The notes below the pieces were generated by a model. That model searched no databases, had not been told where the DNA came from, and worked only from the letters and a program-made list of their open reading frames with translations. Made by a program: the position numbers and the translations under genes. A stretch of DNA of 64,000 nucleotides from JAKCDU01 sp035551615 (GTDB taxonomy: Bacteria > Actinomycetota > Acidimicrobiia > Acidimicrobiales > Palsa-688), in assembly GCA_035551615.1 (NCBI GenBank), contig DASZNC010000107.1, positions 1 through 64,000 on the forward strand, given 5' to 3'. The stretch's first letter is position 1; each line of letters opens with the position of its first letter. Below are positions 33,840-41,769 of this stretch, in pieces.

Positions 33840-35560
33840 CGTGCTCCTCTGAGAAGTGCGCCGGGTACGGCGCCGGTGGCCTCGCCGTGGTCGAAGGTCA
33901 CTTCGCCGTTCTTGATCGTGTACTCGTAGCCCTCCGCCCTCTGGACCAGCCGGCGGGCCCCGCCGGGCAGGTCGTAGACCAGTTCCGGGCGGTGGAGGCC
34001 GATGGCGTCGGCGTCGATCACGTTGATGTCACCGCAGAGCCCCGGGACCAGCCGGCCGCGGTCGTTCAGGCCGTAGAGGCCGGCGGTGGTGGACGTGATG
34101 GCCTGGACCGCCTCCTCGATCGACAGGCGTCCTTCCTTGCGGTCACGTGCCCAGTAGCTGAGCATGAACGTGGTCGTCGAGGCGTCGCAGGTCTGGCCGG
34201 CGTGAGCCCCGCCGTCACCCAGGCCGAAGACGGTGTTCGGGTGCACGAGCATGGCCCGGGTGGCGGCCAGATCGCCGTTGGCATAGTTGAGCACCGGGGT
34301 GTTGAGCAGCTCCCTGCCGCCGTCCTGCATCAGCAGGTCGAGGAATGTCTCCCACTCATCGACACCGCGGCCGGCGGCGATACCGGCGACGCTCTGATCG
34401 GGACCGGGCTCGTAGTTCGGCGGGTTACCGAGCACGAACGCCCGGCTGGGCGACATGAACCGCTGCATCATGGTGTCCTGGCCGTTGGTGCGGGCCTGAT
34501 CGATCAGGCGGGCCCGCAGGTCGGCATCGCCCTGGATACGGGCCACCTGCTCGGGCCAGGGCAGGAGGCCGAGCATGGCCTCGGTCCACACCGAGGTGAA
34601 AGAGAACGGGTGGAAGGTCTGGAAGCCGAGCAGGATGGACACCGTGCGGGCGGTGACCTGAGGGCGGAGCGGCGAACCGGCGGCATTGGCGTCGGCCACC
34701 AGGTCGAGCAGCTTGCGCCACAGATCCGGGTCGGTGTGGTACTGGTTGAGCACGAAGCTGACCGGCCGGTGGATCTCGCCGGCCAGGCGGGTCATCCAGG
34801 AGATCTCCCGCTCCGGGGCAGCCAGGTCCTCGCCCAGCGCACCGGCGGCGGCCAGCTCGAAGACACCGGTGCCCAGCTCGCCGAGCGCCCGGCCGATACC
34901 GAACAGCTCGTCCTCGGCGGCGAAGGTGCCCGGAACCGGCTCACCGTCGATGGCCCGATGAGCAATGGTCCGGCTGGTGGAGAACCCGAGGGCGCCGGCC
35001 TGGATGCCCTGCTTCACCAGAGCGGCCATGGCCGCGATGTCCTCGGGGGTGGCGGCTTCGTTGCGGGCCCCCCGCTCTCCCATCACGTAGGCGCGCACCG
35101 CGCCGTGGGGAACATGGGTGCCGACGTCCAGCGCCTTGGGCACCTTCTCGACTGCGTCGAGGTACTCGGGGAAGCTCTCCCACGACCATTGGATGCCGGC
35201 CGACAGGGCCGAGCCGGGGATGTCCTCGACGCCCTCCATCAGGCCGATCAGCCATTCCCGCTTGGCCGGCTCACACGGGGCGAATCCGACGCCGCAGTTG
35301 CCCATGACAACCGTGGTGACACCATGCCACCCGGTCGGGGTGAGCGACGGGTCCCATGTCACCTGCCCGTCGAAGTGGGTGTGGATGTCGACGAAGCCGG
35401 GCGTGACCAGGGCACCGTCGGCCTCGATGGTCCGGCGGGCCGAGCCGTCCACCTTCCCCACCTCGGTGATCACACCATCGGTCACGGCGATGTCGGCGGT
35501 CCGGCTGGGCGCACCCGTGCCGTCCACCAGCGTGCCACCGCGGATAATCAGGTCGTGCAT
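33836..35560 (-). CDS. D-aminoacylase-like amidohydrolase
   Basis: A 574-residue amidohydrolase of the N-acyl-D-amino-acid deacylase group. The beta-sandwich N-terminus is HDLIIRGGTLVDGTG, the metal motif is FVDIHTHFDGQ (about residues 56-66), and the conserved cysteine region is GNCGVGFAPC. The late metal Asp motif is LGDGGAH and the C-terminal sandwich ends with an NGEVTFDHGEATG hook. Family members hydrolyse N-acyl-D-amino acids; many actinobacterial homologues near acyl-CoA genes have unknown amide or cyclic substrates. A strong GGGGGGAG sequence precedes the ATG. It is the first gene of the deacylase-cupin-BVMO transcript. Confidence 0.9.
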   Translation of the reverse strand: MHDLIIRGGTLVDGTGAPSRTADIAVTDGVITEVGKVDGSARRTIEADGALVTPGFVDIHTHFDGQVTWDPSLTPTGWHGVTTVVMGNCGVGFAPCEPAKREWLIGLMEGVEDIPGSALSAGIQWSWESFPEYLDAVEKVPKALDVGTHVPHGAVRAYVMGERGARNEAATPEDIAAMAALVKQGIQAGALGFSTSRTIAHRAIDGEPVPGTFAAEDELFGIGRALGELGTGVFELAAAGALGEDLAAPEREISWMTRLAGEIHRPVSFVLNQYHTDPDLWRKLLDLVADANAAGSPLRPQVTARTVSILLGFQTFHPFSFTSVWTEAMLGLLPWPEQVARIQGDADLRARLIDQARTNGQDTMMQRFMSPSRAFVLGNPPNYEPGPDQSVAGIAAGRGVDEWETFLDLLMQDGGRELLNTPVLNYANGDLAATRAMLVHPNTVFGLGDGGAHAGQTCDASTTTFMLSYWARDRKEGRLSIEEAVQAITSTTAGLYGLNDRGRLVPGLCGDINVIDADAIGLHRPELVYDLPGGARRLVQRAEGYEYTIKNGEVTFDHGEATGAVPGALLRGAR

Positions 35561-35579
35561 GAGACTCCCCCCTTTTTCC

Positions 35580-35592
35580 CGAATCTTATTCG
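35580..35592. promoter_or_regulatory. 13-bp palindrome CGAAT-CTT-ATTCG upstream of the deacylase operon
   Basis: Perfect 5-bp arms around CTT lie in the 51-bp gap between the TetR stop and the deacylase start, 19 bp from the deacylase ATG. Position and symmetry suit a repressor site for the adjacent TetR protein. Confidence 0.4.
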
Positions 35593-35611
35593 CTTCCGGA
35601 GCGGGTGACGG

Positions 35612-36304
35612 TCAGGAGTCGGCGGTCCGGCCCCGCCGCCCGGTCGGAACCGCCGCGGCGGCGCCGGCGATGGCCCCGGCCGCATCCCCGACGGCGAGGA
35701 ACATGGCGGTGACGTCATCGATCAGTTCCAGCTTGGAGACCTTGATGTGCCCGGCCGTCCACTCGGCCAGGAGGTGGGACACACCGCCCACGAGGAAGGC
35801 CGCCCCGACCCGGCCGACGGCGATATCGGTGGCCGGTACCGGGCGCTGCGAGGCGGCGTACTGCTCCACGAACCCGACCACCGCCCGGCCCGCCTCCACC
35901 CGACGGCGGCGAACTGCTTCCAACCCGGGCGCCTCGGCGTACAGGATCCGCCCGCGCCGGCGGTCGGCGTCGATGAACTCGACGATCACCTGCACGCCGG
36001 CCCGCACCACCTCGGTCTCATCGCGCCCCGGGGTCGAAAGTTGGGCCAGGACCTGGGCGCCCAGCTCCTCCACGATCCGGTCGTAGACGGCGACGGCCAG
36101 CTGCTCGATGTCGGCGAAACTCTCGTAGAAGTAGCGCGGGTTCAGCTGGGCCCGCTCGATGATCCGGCGCACCGTCAGCGCCGCCCACCCGTCCCCGCCG
36201 ATCAGGTCGATCCCGGTCTCGATGAGCAGCCGGCGCCGCTCGGCCTGCCGGTCCTCGGCGGACAACGCCGACCACCGCCGCTTTCGATGTCCCAGCTCGT
36301 CCAA
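35612..36304 (-). CDS. TetR-family regulator
   Basis: A 230-residue TetR protein. The DNA-binding helices are LTVRRIIERAQLNPRYFYESF (about residues 43-63) and the C-terminal domain contains FLVGGVSHLLAEW. No in-frame ATG lies before the helix-turn-helix. TTG at 36304 (LDELGHRKRRW) is the best start, and upstream GTGs at about 36425 would run through the intergenic repeat. It lies directly upstream of and co-oriented with the deacylase-cupin-BVMO genes, and probably controls them through the palindrome at 35580. Confidence 0.88.
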   Translation of the reverse strand: MDELGHRKRRWSALSAEDRQAERRRLLIETGIDLIGGDGWAALTVRRIIERAQLNPRYFYESFADIEQLAVAVYDRIVEELGAQVLAQLSTPGRDETEVVRAGVQVIVEFIDADRRRGRILYAEAPGLEAVRRRRVEAGRAVVGFVEQYAASQRPVPATDIAVGRVGAAFLVGGVSHLLAEWTAGHIKVSKLELIDDVTAMFLAVGDAAGAIAGAAAAVPTGRRGRTADS

Positions 36305-36640
36305 GCCCGGCGAGCATAGCGATCGAGGCCCAAGCGCCGGCCGGCGGCGGCTGCGGTGTCGACGCCGCCTGGACCCCCACGCCGCCCGACCACCCGGCGC
36401 GTCGGAACGGGCCAGCGTTGTCACGCCCCGCACCAGATGGACCGCAGGAACGCGCAATTCGACCATCTGGCGGGCCATCCGGGCCGGGCGCCGAATTACC
36501 TGGACCGTCAGAACGCGTAAAAGGACGCGTTCCCGGGCCACTCAGCACCGAGCCCCGCAACTGTGGCCCGTCTCATCGCGCCCGGAGGCGCACCGGTGCG
36601 GCTGGACGAGGCCCACGTGCGACAGGCCCGGCCAGGCAGA
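36305..36640. other. 336-bp intergenic region upstream of TetR gene 35612
   Basis: No convincing gene. The central 200 bp are the second copy of the 63-bp-period repeat (36396-36603). A short frame from ATG 36437 to a TAA near 36520 reads MDRRNAQFDHLAGH and onward, but it is made of the repeat itself. Confidence 0.6.
36396..36603 (+). repeat. dispersed intergenic repeat, copy B (63-bp period)
   Basis: Two 40-bp units, 36438-36477 and 36501-36540, each start TGGACCG and end GGGCCA. A further right arm ends at 36414 and a further left arm TGGCCCG starts at 36564. All spacings are exactly 63 bp. The element aligns base for base, without gaps, to the minus strand of copy A (position sum 58956). 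The most similar units across copies match at 32 of 40 bases and share CGCGCAATTCGAC. Confidence 0.7.
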
Positions 36641-37387
36641 TCAGCCGCCCGCCGGCTGATTTCCCCCATCCCGGGGCGGGCCGGCCGACGTGTGCCGGGT
36701 GCCGGGCGGGTCGACGGCCCAGTCCGGAGCGTCGCCCCACCCGTCGGCGTAGACCAGTTCGGACAAAGGGCGGCGCCGTACCGGGCCGTGACTGCCGGCC
36801 GGTCGCCCGATGGTGATGGTGGCGGCCATGAAGACATCGTCGGGGACGCCGAGCAGCTCCTTCAGCTCGGCCTCGGCGCCGTAGTGCCAACCGGTCAGCA
36901 CCCCGCCGTAGCCCAGGGCCCGGGCGGCCAGGAGGAGGTTCTGGCAGGCCGGGAACAGGGACGACCCGTCGAACAGGTGGGGCGGCCGGCGGTAACGGGC
37001 GTAGCACGGGAGGATGACGACCGGGATGGACTCGAACCGTTCGACGTATTCGTCCATGGACCGGGCCATGCGGGCCTTCGGCGACGACGCTTCGCTACCG
37101 GAACCCTGCTCGTAGCCGTCCTTCTCCCGCTTCCCGGCCCACGCCCGCCGGGCCGACTCGCCGATCAACCGCTTGGCCTCGACCGCCTTCGGGCCGTCGG
37201 TCAGCACGATGAACCGGAACGGCTGCCGGTTGGACCCGCTAGGAGCACGCGACGCGGCGAAGAGCATGGCCCGCAGCGCCTCCGGGGGCACCGGTTCGTC
37301 GGTGTACCGGCGGATCGCCCTGGTCGTCGCCAGACCTTCGAGCAGGCCGACCGTATCGGGCGGGAGCGGATCGTCGGGGAACGCCAC
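36641..37387 (-). CDS. nitroreductase-family flavoprotein
   Basis: A 248-residue FMN-dependent nitroreductase-like protein. The N-terminal TTRAIRRYTDEPVPPEALRAMLFAASRAPSGSNRQP segment binds FMN, and LGYGGVLTGWHYGAEAELKELLGVP lines the C-terminal flavin pocket. Relatives reduce nitroaromatics, quinones or enones with NAD(P)H; the long insertion around residues 80-110 is unlike E. coli NfsB. It diverges from the phosphotransferase gene across 41 bp, in which the initiating GGGGGGA belongs to that gene. Confidence 0.9.
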   Translation of the reverse strand: MAFPDDPLPPDTVGLLEGLATTRAIRRYTDEPVPPEALRAMLFAASRAPSGSNRQPFRFIVLTDGPKAVEAKRLIGESARRAWAGKREKDGYEQGSGSEASSPKARMARSMDEYVERFESIPVVILPCYARYRRPPHLFDGSSLFPACQNLLLAARALGYGGVLTGWHYGAEAELKELLGVPDDVFMAATITIGRPAGSHGPVRRRPLSELVYADGWGDAPDWAVDPPGTRHTSAGPPRDGGNQPAGG

Positions 37388-37428
37388 AGCCGCATACTCT
37401 TGCAGTTCGCCGCCCAGGGGGGACGCTC

Positions 37429-38499
37429 ATGACTTCAGCCGTTTGGGACCCAGATGACGTCACACCGGCCTGGTTGCAGGCCGTCCTCGAGGAGTCGGGC
37501 GCCCTCCGGAAGGGAACCATCGCGGCGGTCGACGCCCAACCGATCGGGACCGGGCAGGTGGGTAGCAACGTCCGCTACCGCCTGACCTACTCCGGGGAGA
37601 CGGACGGGCCGGCGTCGGTGGTCGGCAAGTTCGCATCCCGGTCGGAGGACAGCCGGGCGGCCGGCGTCCAGACCCTCACCTACGAGACCGAGGTGGCCTT
37701 CTACCGCGACCTGGCCGACTCGGTCCAGGTCTCGCGACCGCACTGCTACTTCGCCGACATCGAGCCGGGCACGGCCAACGTCGTGCTCCTGCTCGAGGAC
37801 ATCAGCGACGGCGTCGCCGGCGACCAGATCGCCGGGTGCTCCGACGACGAGGCGATGATGGTCGTCCTCGAGGCGGCCAAGCTGCACGGGCCGCGGTGGG
37901 GTGATCCGACTCTCACCAAGGTGCCCTGGCTGGCGGCCAAGATCGAGAACGCGTTCGCGCCGGGGCCGGCGGTCGGGATGATGTGGCCGCTCTTTCTCGA
38001 CCGCTACCAGGACCGCCTGAGCGAGCAGTCCCTCGAGGTGGGAGCCAAGCTGGCGGCGGCCGAGACGTGGCTGGCGCCCGACCCGGCGGCGATGACGATC
38101 TGCCACTGTGACTACCGGCTCGACAACATGCTCTTCAGTGACTCGGCCGGCTCCCGACCGTTGACCATCGTCGACTGGCAGACGGTGCAGCTCGGCACCG
38201 GTGTCGCCGACGTGTCCTACTTCATCAGCGCGGCCATGCCCGCCGACCGGCGGCGAGCCACCGAGCGCGACCTGGTGGCCGGTTACCACTCCAGGCTGGT
38301 CGATCTAGGTGTCGCCGAGTACGAATTCGACCAGTGCTGGGACGACTACCGGCGCCACAGCTTCAGCGGGTTCTTCATGGCCGTGTTCGCGTCGATGGTC
38401 GTGGGTCGCACCGATCGGGGCGACACGATGTTCATGACCATGGCCAACGGGGCCTCGGCCCAGGTGATGGATCTGGGCGCGCTCGAGTTCCTGGCCTGA
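37429..38499 (+). CDS. aminoglycoside phosphotransferase/ecdysteroid kinase-like protein
   Basis: A 356-residue small-molecule kinase-fold protein. The Brenner-type catalytic loop is ICHCDYRLDNMLF (about residues 224-236) and the metal Asp is in LTIVDWQTVQLG. The N-lobe has the ATP loop GTGQVGSNVRYRL and a lysine in VVGKFAS. In actinobacteria such proteins commonly sit beside acyl-CoA dehydrogenases of the FadE36/FadE-like group, as here (ACAD starts 25 bp downstream). The substrate may be a lipid or steroid hydroxyl, by analogy to ecdysteroid kinase-like proteins. A strong GGGGGGA ribosome-binding site precedes ATG. Confidence 0.88.
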   Translation: MTSAVWDPDDVTPAWLQAVLEESGALRKGTIAAVDAQPIGTGQVGSNVRYRLTYSGETDGPASVVGKFASRSEDSRAAGVQTLTYETEVAFYRDLADSVQVSRPHCYFADIEPGTANVVLLLEDISDGVAGDQIAGCSDDEAMMVVLEAAKLHGPRWGDPTLTKVPWLAAKIENAFAPGPAVGMMWPLFLDRYQDRLSEQSLEVGAKLAAAETWLAPDPAAMTICHCDYRLDNMLFSDSAGSRPLTIVDWQTVQLGTGVADVSYFISAAMPADRRRATERDLVAGYHSRLVDLGVAEYEFDQCWDDYRRHSFSGFFMAVFASMVVGRTDRGDTMFMTMANGASAQVMDLGALEFLA

Positions 38500-38524
38500 C
38501 GGCCGGTCTGACTACGGTGGCGGC

Positions 38525-39715
38525 GTGATCGCCGACGAGGTGGCCGCCTGGCTCTCTGAGCACTGGGAACCGGGGCGACCGAAGCAGGAATGGCTGGAGA
38601 TGGTGGTCGACGCCGGCTGGGCGGTGCCGTCGTGGCCCCGCGAATGGTTCGGCCGCGGAGTCACCCCCGACGACGGCAAAGTGGTCGCCCAGGAGTTCCG
38701 CAAGGTCGGGGCCCCCGGCAGCGGCCAGGATGCCCACAATCTCTGGGCCAACACGCTCCTGGCCTACGGCGCCGAGGCCCTGAAGCAGAAGCTGATCCGC
38801 CGCCTCCTGCTCGACCAGGTCTCCATGTGCCTGCTCTACTCCGAGCCGGGTGCCGGTTCCGATCTGGCCGCAGTGGCGACCCGGGCCGACCGGGACGGCG
38901 ACGAATACATCGTGACCGGCCAGAAGGTGTGGACCTCGGGGGCGGCCAAGGCCGAGTACGGCATGCTTATCGCCCGCACCGACTGGGACGTGCCGAAGCA
39001 CAAGGGCCTGTCGTTCTTCTTCTTCCCGATGCGCCAGGACGGCGTGGAGGTCCGGCCGATCCGTCAGATCACCGACGAGGCGCACTTCAACGAGGTGTTC
39101 ATCGACGCCGCCCGGGTGCCGGCGGAGAACCTGCTCGGCGATCTCAACTCCGGGTGGCGGGTGCTGCAGACGGCCCTCGCCTACGAGCGGTCGGTCATGG
39201 GCGACGTCGCCCGGGGACCCCGCAATCCGGCCGCCAAGCCGGGTAGCGGCGGCCCGATGGGCGATGGTGGGGTCGGTGGCGCCGAGGTCGATCTCGTCGG
39301 CCTGGCCCGGGCCACCGGTCGCTGGTCCGATCCAGTGGTCCGCCAGATGGTGATGCAGGTCCACATCCTGCGCCAGGTCAACCGCTGGAACGGGGTGCGG
39401 GCCAAGGCCCAACTGCAACAGGGCACCGCCTCACCCGTGCTCTCACTGGGCAAGCTGGCCATGTCCCGGATCCTCCACGAGGGCGCCCACGTCCAGTGCC
39501 TCATCCTGGGGGCGGAGGCCATGCTCCAGGGCGCCGGTCACGTGCGTGGTGACGCGGCCAACTTCTTGTCGTTGAACGCCTACTTCACGTCGATCGGCGG
39601 CGGCACCGACCAGATCCAGCGCAACATCATCGGCGAGCGGGTGCTCGGACTGCCCAAGGAACCCGAAGTCGATCGCGACATCCCGTTCCGCGACGTCCGG
39701 CGGGCGACCGCCTGA
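38525..39715 (+). CDS. acyl-CoA dehydrogenase
   Basis: A 396-residue acyl-CoA dehydrogenase. The FAD/substrate segment is YSEPGAGSDLAAV and KVWTSGAAKAEYG, and the C-terminal motif is GGGTDQIQRNIIGERVLGLP. A glycine-rich insertion (PGSGGPMGDGGVGG, about residues 238-251) is unusual. The GTG start follows the phosphotransferase stop by 25 bp, suggesting one transcript. It forms a trans-2 double bond in an acyl-CoA; chain or ring specificity is unknown. The N-terminal domain is shorter than in classical members. Confidence 0.92.
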   Translation: MIADEVAAWLSEHWEPGRPKQEWLEMVVDAGWAVPSWPREWFGRGVTPDDGKVVAQEFRKVGAPGSGQDAHNLWANTLLAYGAEALKQKLIRRLLLDQVSMCLLYSEPGAGSDLAAVATRADRDGDEYIVTGQKVWTSGAAKAEYGMLIARTDWDVPKHKGLSFFFFPMRQDGVEVRPIRQITDEAHFNEVFIDAARVPAENLLGDLNSGWRVLQTALAYERSVMGDVARGPRNPAAKPGSGGPMGDGGVGGAEVDLVGLARATGRWSDPVVRQMVMQVHILRQVNRWNGVRAKAQLQQGTASPVLSLGKLAMSRILHEGAHVQCLILGAEAMLQGAGHVRGDAANFLSLNAYFTSIGGGTDQIQRNIIGERVLGLPKEPEVDRDIPFRDVRRATA

Positions 39716-39770
39716 CGCCGACCGGCCGGCGCGCTCACGCCGACCGGGCGGCGCAGCGACGACGTTCGGC

Positions 39771-39827
39771 CGGTCAGCCCGGCTTCGGGCGGTCAGCCCG
39801 GCTTCGGGCGGTCAGCCCAGCTTCGAC
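39771..39827. repeat. 19-bp tandem repeat, three copies, over the crotonase stop codon
   Basis: Copies at 39771-39789, 39790-39808 and 39809-39827 read CGGTCAGCCCGGCTTCGGG with a few changes in the third. The third copy contains the last codons and stop of the crotonase gene on the minus strand; the other two are downstream duplications. On the minus strand each of the two downstream copies contains CCCG-AAGC-CGGG, a small hairpin. The rest of the 96-bp gap also has a duplicated ACGCCGACCGG. Confidence 0.7.
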
Positions 39828-40582
39828 CAGTCCGGCGGCCGCTTCTCCACGAAGGAGTTCATGCCCTCGGTCATCTCGGCCGGGTCCACCTGCGAGAACA
39901 CCGACGGGTCAGCGATGGGCAGTCGGCGGGTGATCTCCCGCTTCATGATGGCCCGGGCCGAGGGACCGGTGCGGCTGATCTGGTCCAGGGCCCAGTCGAC
40001 CCGTTCGTCCAACCGGTCGTGCTCGACCACTTCGCCGACCAGGCCCATGGCGCCGGCGGCGGCGGCATCGATCTCGCCCGCGGTGAAGATCATCCAGCGG
40101 GCCCGGGCCAACCCGATCGTGTCGACCAACCGGGACCAGATGTACGGATCGGGCAGGCCCCGCAACAGTTCTGGGACGCGGAAGCGGGCCCGATCCGAGG
40201 CCAGTGTGACATCGCAGTGCAGCGCCAGGTCGAGCCCGCCGGCATGGCAGACGCCGTTGATCCGGGCCACCCAGATCTTCCGGCACCGCTCGATGTGGCG
40301 GAACGGGTGGTGGTCGGTGCCGTCCCATTCGCTGTCCAGGTCGGCCACGTCCTGGAAGCGGCTCAGGTCACCACCCGATCCGAACCAATCCCCGGTGCCG
40401 GTCAGGCATACGGCGTCGATGCCACTCTGGCGGTCGGCCCAGATGGCCGCCCGCTTGATGGCCCGGTAGGCGTCCTGGGTGAAGGCGTTGCGCTTCTCCG
40501 GCCGGTTGACCGTGACCATGAGGGCCCGGCCCCGGACCACTCCGGTGACGAAGGCGCTGCCCAGATCGGGGGCCTCGGTCAC
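39812..40582 (-). CDS. crotonase-family enoyl-CoA hydratase/isomerase
   Basis: A 256-residue crotonase. The oxyanion region is WFGSGGDLSRF. The first catalytic position reads GGLDLALHCD, with Asp in place of Glu, while the second is kept as RVPELLRGL. This may shift activity from hydration to isomerisation or hydrolysis. It starts at GTG 40582, which overlaps the stop of the amidohydrolase gene, so the open frame further upstream is ignored. It belongs to the minus-strand run with the amidohydrolase and fused CoA-transferase. Confidence 0.88.
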   Translation of the reverse strand: MTEAPDLGSAFVTGVVRGRALMVTVNRPEKRNAFTQDAYRAIKRAAIWADRQSGIDAVCLTGTGDWFGSGGDLSRFQDVADLDSEWDGTDHHPFRHIERCRKIWVARINGVCHAGGLDLALHCDVTLASDRARFRVPELLRGLPDPYIWSRLVDTIGLARARWMIFTAGEIDAAAAGAMGLVGEVVEHDRLDERVDWALDQISRTGPSARAIMKREITRRLPIADPSVFSQVDPAEMTEGMNSFVEKRPPDWSKLG

Positions 40583-41742
40583 AGGCTGTACAGAGCGGCC
40601 GCGTTGCCGTGCAGCACCTTGGCGACCAGCTCGTCGGGCAGACCACCGAGGACCTCTTCGGCGTAGTCGCGTGGGCGCTGCCCCGGTGACCGGGGTCCCG
40701 GGTGCTGGCAGGTGGGATGCGGGTAGTCGCTCTCGAACAGGATGTTGTCCGGGTAGGTGCGGATGGCGTCGACCGCCGTCTGGCGCTCGAACCAGAAGCA
40801 GCCGTACACCTGCCGGCGGAAGTACTCGCTCGGCAGCAGGTCGTACTCCGGGTGCTCGTCGGCGATGCCGCCGCCCCGCCACTGCCAGTCGAAGGTCTCG
40901 AGGGCAGCCGGGATCCAGCCCACCCCGGATTCGACCGACACGAAGCGCAGGTCGGGGAAGCGGTGGCAGACACCCCCGAAGATCAGGTCGGCCAGGCACC
41001 TCATGTTGTCCATGAATATGAGCGACGACACCCGGGCGAAGTTGGTCATCCACCCGAGGCCGGCGGTGTCCTCGAACTGGGTGCCCATGGAGCCGCCGCC
41101 CACGTGGAAACTGACCGGGACGCCGGCCTCCTGGACGGTGGCCCAGATCGGATCCCAGTGGCGGTCGGCCAGCGCCGGCTGCCCGTAGTCCTGAGGTTGG
41201 TTGCAGAAGTTGACGGCCCGGTGACCGTTGCTGAGGCACCGGCGCAACTCGGCCACGGCCAGGTCCAGATCCCAGAAGGGGAGGGCGGTGACCGCCAACA
41301 GCCGGTCGGGAGCCAGGCTGGTCCAGTCGGTGAGGAAGTCGTTGTAGGCCCGCACGCAGTCGGCGACCAACTGGCGGTCGCCCATCCGCAGGAAGTAGCC
41401 GTTACCGAAGCCGCCCACGTTCGGGTACAGGACCTGGGCGTCGATGCCCTCCTGGTCGAGAAAGCGGAGGCGGGCGGCCGGGTCGTACATGGCCGGGTCG
41501 ATGTCATCGAAGGTGTCGGGAATCGACGCCGGCATCACACCGTCCCAACCGGCCATCGAATAGAAGCCGGGCGCGCCCAGGCGCTCCCCGCCGGCCATCC
41601 AGGTGTCGCGACCGTCGATGCGTTCGATGTGCGGGACCCGGTCGTGCAGGTGGGCCGGCATGCGGGCCGTCCAGGCATCGGGTGGCTCGGTCAGATGGGT
41701 GTCGACGTCGATGACGACATGGCGGTCGAACAGGTCGGTCAC
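40579..41742 (-). CDS. amidohydrolase-2 family (ACMSD-like) metal-dependent hydrolase
   Basis: A 387-residue TIM-barrel protein of the ACMSD/LigW amidohydrolase-2 family. The N-terminal metal motif is VIDVDTHLTEPPD, a barrel histidine is in VSFHVGGGS, and the late Asp is in ILFESDYPHPTC. Members decarboxylate or hydrolyse cyclic and aromatic acids, and many actinobacterial copies near CoA-transferases are uncharacterised. It starts with GTG and is separated from the fused CoA-transferase by 27 bp. Probable pathway partner of the crotonase it overlaps. Confidence 0.9.
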   Translation of the reverse strand: MTDLFDRHVVIDVDTHLTEPPDAWTARMPAHLHDRVPHIERIDGRDTWMAGGERLGAPGFYSMAGWDGVMPASIPDTFDDIDPAMYDPAARLRFLDQEGIDAQVLYPNVGGFGNGYFLRMGDRQLVADCVRAYNDFLTDWTSLAPDRLLAVTALPFWDLDLAVAELRRCLSNGHRAVNFCNQPQDYGQPALADRHWDPIWATVQEAGVPVSFHVGGGSMGTQFEDTAGLGWMTNFARVSSLIFMDNMRCLADLIFGGVCHRFPDLRFVSVESGVGWIPAALETFDWQWRGGGIADEHPEYDLLPSEYFRRQVYGCFWFERQTAVDAIRTYPDNILFESDYPHPTCQHPGPRSPGQRPRDYAEEVLGGLPDELVAKVLHGNAAALYSL

Positions 41743-41769
41743 TGTGCTCCTACTCGCATGATGGTGCGG

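Noticed and set aside
36437..36520. Short frame MDRRNAQFDHLAGH onward inside repeat copy B
   Set aside because: It consists of the repeat units, has no ribosome-binding site, and the matching frame in copy A has an internal stop.
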